Notes under the pieces: generated by a model
What the model was told of the DNA's origin: nothing
Databases searched by the model: none
What the model saw: the letters and a program-made list of their open reading frames with translations, nothing else
Made by a program: the position numbers and the translations under genes
Origin: Deinococcus sp.
GTDB lineage: Bacteria; Deinococcota; Deinococci; Deinococcales; Deinococcaceae
NCBI GenBank assembly: GCA_025351205.1
Contig: JANXWI010000319.1
Coordinates: forward strand, 1-18,316
Length of the DNA: 18,316 nucleotides
Direction of reading: 5' to 3'
Shown here: one piece after another, positions 16,364-18,316 of the stretch
How the letters are laid out: every line of letters begins with the position of its first letter
How positions within the stretch are numbered: the stretch's first letter is position 1

Positions 16364-16858
16364 TCAGCGCCTGCGAGCGGCGTACCACTGCGCTTTGGCG
16401 AGAAACAGGTGGCCCGCCAGAACCGCCAGCCCTTCATCCAGAAGCAGCTCTCCCATCACTTCGATCCGTCTGTTTCCGATATTGACCAGTTCAGCGCAAC
16501 TGGGCTTCTTCAGGCCGCCGCTGAGGGCCTGTAATGCGCTCTGCGGCATGCTGAACACCACCCGGTCTATCCCGGCCCATTTGAGTGCGCCGGAACACAT
16601 CAGGCACGGTTCTGTGCTGCTGTAGAGTGTGCAGCCTCGCAGACTCAGGGTATTCAGCGTATGGCACGCTGTCCGGATTGCCAGCACCTCGGCATGCGCG
16701 AGGGGGTCGCCCAGTTCCAGTTCGCGCGAACCTGACCGGGCCACGATCTGCCCGGCCTGCACGATCACCGCCCCGAATGGGTCTTCACCGCGTTCACGCG
16801 CCAGATGTGCTTCGGCCAGTGCGAGCCGCAGGAAGTTCTTGTCGGTCCGGGGTGACAC
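16364..16858 (-). CDS. Nucleoside/nucleobase deaminase of the cytidine deaminase-like fold (guanine deaminase-like)
   Basis: This 164-residue zinc hydrolase contains HAE (55-57, the proton-shuttle Glu and a zinc His) and TEPCLMCSGALKWAGI (82-97) with the two zinc Cys. The style (DPFGAVIV near the N-terminus, LGDPLAHAEVLAIRTAC, LYSSTEPCLMC) is closer to bacterial GuaD-type guanine deaminases than to tRNA adenosine deaminase TadA, but TadA-like or other specificities cannot be excluded. GuaD converts guanine to xanthine and ammonia. The GTG at 16858 is only 3 bases after the stop of the M24 peptidase upstream on the same strand, so it is the second gene of that operon. No strong ribosome site is seen; translational coupling is likely. 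Confidence 0.8.
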   Translation of the reverse strand: MSPRTDKNFLRLALAEAHLARERGEDPFGAVIVQAGQIVARSGSRELELGDPLAHAEVLAIRTACHTLNTLSLRGCTLYSSTEPCLMCSGALKWAGIDRVVFSMPQSALQALSGGLKKPSCAELVNIGNRRIEVMGELLLDEGLAVLAGHLFLAKAQWYAARRR

Positions 16859-16861
16859 TCT

Positions 16862-18139
16862 TCAGCTTTCCCCAAGCCCCGCCGCCCGCACCGCGTCCCA
16901 CTCGCCCACGCCCAGCACGAAGGGCCGCGCCTGCACCGGCGTGGTCAGCAGCGGACCCTGCGGCGTGATGAGCAGGTTGACCTCGCTGCGAATGCCGAAG
17001 CCCTGCGCCTGGACGTACACTCCAGGCTCGATGGTCACGGCCTGACCCGGCAACAGCCTGCGGGTGTCGTGGGTTTCCAGGTCGTCGAGGTTGGCCCCGC
17101 TGCCGTGAATCTGCACGCCCAGGTTGTGTCCCAGCCGGTGCGTGAAGAACTCGCCCAGCCCTGCCTGCTCGATGACCGTGCGGGCGGCGCGGTCCACCTC
17201 CCAGCCTTCCAGTTCCTGGCCCCCATTCTGAGCGGCCTGGCCCAGCCGTTCTCGCATCAATTTCAGTCCTGCGTCCCGCGCCCCGGCCACCGCGTCCCAG
17301 GCGTGCAGGTAGTCCGCGCCCGGTTCGCCCGCGTGGCCCACCCAGGTCACGTCGCCAAAAGGCCGCCCCGGCTCCTGCGCCCAGAGGTCGATCAGCACGC
17401 ACTGGCCCGCCTGCAAGGTGGCGTGGTTGTCCTCTGACGGCTCGTAGTGCGGGTCGGCGGCGTGTCCGGCAAAGCTCACGTTGACCGGATGCCCGGCGCT
17501 CATGCCCGCCGCCCCGATCCGCTGCATGATGACGGCCTGAACTTCCAGCTCGCTCACCGGCTGGCCCGCCTTGAGCCGTTCATGGATCAGCTGATAGGCG
17601 GCGTCTTTGGCGTCCATCAGCACCGCCACCGCCCGCCCGTGCGCCTCCAGATCACCCTCGCCCCAGACGGTGAAGCCTTGCAGCAGGTCGGCGCTGCTGT
17701 GCGGCCCGAAGCCCGCTGCCCGCAGCCGCTCCAGCGTGCCCGCGTCCACCCGGCTGACGTAGGGCACCGCCCCATTCGGGCTGTATTCCAGCGCGCCACG
17801 TTTGCCGCTGAGCAGCGCGCTCAGGTGCGCGTCCAGCTCGGTATGGGCGCTGTACGGCAGAAAATTCAGGTCTGCTCCCGCCGCCAGCGTGCGCCACGTT
17901 CCGCCCTCGATGCGGTGATGAATCAGGGTCGGCGTGCCCTGGGCCGGAACCCAGACGAAGTAGCGCCGCGTGAGAAAAGCGTCCCGCAGCCCCAGCACGG
18001 TGCGGGCGTGCGGATTCAGCCCCTGGAAGTCGTAGATCAGCCAGCCGTCGAGCTGGCGGCCATCCGGGAGGGGGGCTGAGGCATTTACAGCGGCGCGGAT
18101 GCGGTCCAGGGCGGCTTGCAAATCAGGGAGAACAGGCAT
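16862..18139 (-). CDS. M24 family metallopeptidase (Xaa-Pro aminopeptidase/dipeptidase-like)
   Basis: This 425-residue protein has a creatinase-type N-terminal domain (about 1-165) and a pita-bread catalytic domain. The five dinuclear-metal ligands of M24 enzymes are visible: Asp 251 (CVLIDLWAQ), Asp 263 (FGDVTW), the His of RLGHNLGVQIHG (about 338), Glu 371 (TIEPGVYV) and Glu 385 (IRSEVN). Such enzymes remove residues next to proline from peptides in the cytosol. Whether this one is an aminopeptidase, a dipeptidase, or acts on a creatinase-like small molecule is not clear; several residues around the active site (GHNLGVQ, DLWAQ) depart from the common PepQ/PepP sequences. The ATG at 18139 lies 6 nt after TAGGCT. 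It leads an operon with the deaminase. Confidence 0.85.
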   Translation of the reverse strand: MPVLPDLQAALDRIRAAVNASAPLPDGRQLDGWLIYDFQGLNPHARTVLGLRDAFLTRRYFVWVPAQGTPTLIHHRIEGGTWRTLAAGADLNFLPYSAHTELDAHLSALLSGKRGALEYSPNGAVPYVSRVDAGTLERLRAAGFGPHSSADLLQGFTVWGEGDLEAHGRAVAVLMDAKDAAYQLIHERLKAGQPVSELEVQAVIMQRIGAAGMSAGHPVNVSFAGHAADPHYEPSEDNHATLQAGQCVLIDLWAQEPGRPFGDVTWVGHAGEPGADYLHAWDAVAGARDAGLKLMRERLGQAAQNGGQELEGWEVDRAARTVIEQAGLGEFFTHRLGHNLGVQIHGSGANLDDLETHDTRRLLPGQAVTIEPGVYVQAQGFGIRSEVNLLITPQGPLLTTPVQARPFVLGVGEWDAVRAAGLGES

Positions 18140-18145
18140 GTCCAG

Positions 18146-18151
18146 AGCCTA
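18146..18151 (-). promoter_or_regulatory. -10 box for leaderless M24 peptidase operon
   Basis: Minus-strand TAGGCT, 6 nt, then the ATG at 18139. The surrounding ATGCTCTAGGCT is identical to the sequence upstream of ridA and adjoins the repeat arm at 18153-18162. Confidence 0.5.
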
Positions 18152-18297
18152 GAGCATTTGTCCGAACTCCGCTGCCGAAATAACAGCCTTTCGTCAGCTC
18201 CATTCTCCCAAATCCTCGACTAAATTCACTCCTTCCAGTCGGTCAAAAAGAGAACGCCTTTTTGACAAATGCTTTAGAGCAGTTTCCCGAACTCCGG
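18151..18297. repeat. Intergenic cluster of direct and inverted repeats at the right edge
   Basis: The 21-bp AGAGCATTTGTCCGAACTCCG type sequence at 18151-18171 recurs at 18276-18296 with three mismatches. In addition AGCATTTGTC (18153-18162) has a perfect inverted partner GACAAATGCT (18264-18273). The unit therefore looks like a small palindromic element of about 120 bp with its ends duplicated. No gene is seen in 18140-18316. Confidence 0.6.
18242..18266. terminator. Hairpin with A-rich and T-rich arms
   Basis: GTCAAAAAG (18242-18250) and CTTTTTGAC (18258-18266) are perfect 9-bp inverted arms around a 7-nt loop. It may act as a bidirectional transcription terminator or be part of the surrounding repeat. 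Confidence 0.45.
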
Positions 18298-18316
18298 ATG
18301 CGCCCGAAGAGTATTG

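Overview
The window looks like chromosomal DNA of a GC-rich bacterium, most likely Deinococcus or a close relative. Three things point there. The coding bias is strongly GC-rich. At least eight genes have a TANNNT -10 box only 6-7 nt before an ATG or GTG with no usable Shine-Dalgarno, the leaderless arrangement known to be abundant in Deinococcus. The gene set fits too: metK, ChrA, a Pnkp-like phosphatase, a PadR regulator and dispersed intergenic repeats. The genus assignment is an inference from style and content; no rRNA or other marker is present.

Left edge (1-850): a visibly AT-rich gene for a small membrane-anchored protein, open to the left edge, looks like foreign DNA. It is followed by a GC-rich stretch with a decayed minus-strand gene end. 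850-3600: RidA and S-adenosylmethionine synthetase (metK) on the minus strand, divergent from a SAM-dependent methyltransferase. 3600-4460: two adjacent copies (A, B) of a roughly 350-bp intergenic repeat. 4460-8600: an acyl-CoA synthetase, a divergent TPR-like/HD-GYP protein and a convergent Fsr-like MFS exporter. 8602-9308: a hairpin-rich repeat plus a third copy (C) of the 350-bp repeat.

9309-11009: a tightly overlapping minus-strand operon of a YbgC-like thioesterase, a small DUF2007-like protein and a ROK sugar kinase lacking the usual zinc cysteines. 11113-11655: an FtsB/DivIC-like division protein. 11756-14192: ChrA chromate transporter followed, in overlap, by a protein that matches the kinase-phosphatase half of bacterial Pnkp but has lost the kinase P-loop and the ligase. 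14293-18139: allantoinase, a PadR regulator behind a textbook promoter with two phased palindromic operators, then a convergent nucleoside deaminase and an M24 peptidase. The right end holds a hairpin and repeat cluster.

The items most worth a second look are the Pnkp-like pseudokinase-phosphatase, the 350-bp repeat whose roughly 92-bp core, bounded by CCCCTACC/GGTAGGGG, is inverted in one of three copies, the PadR double operator, and in-frame minisatellites at the N-termini of three genes within 3 kb. No RNA genes, complete insertion sequences, CRISPR arrays or complete defence system were seen.
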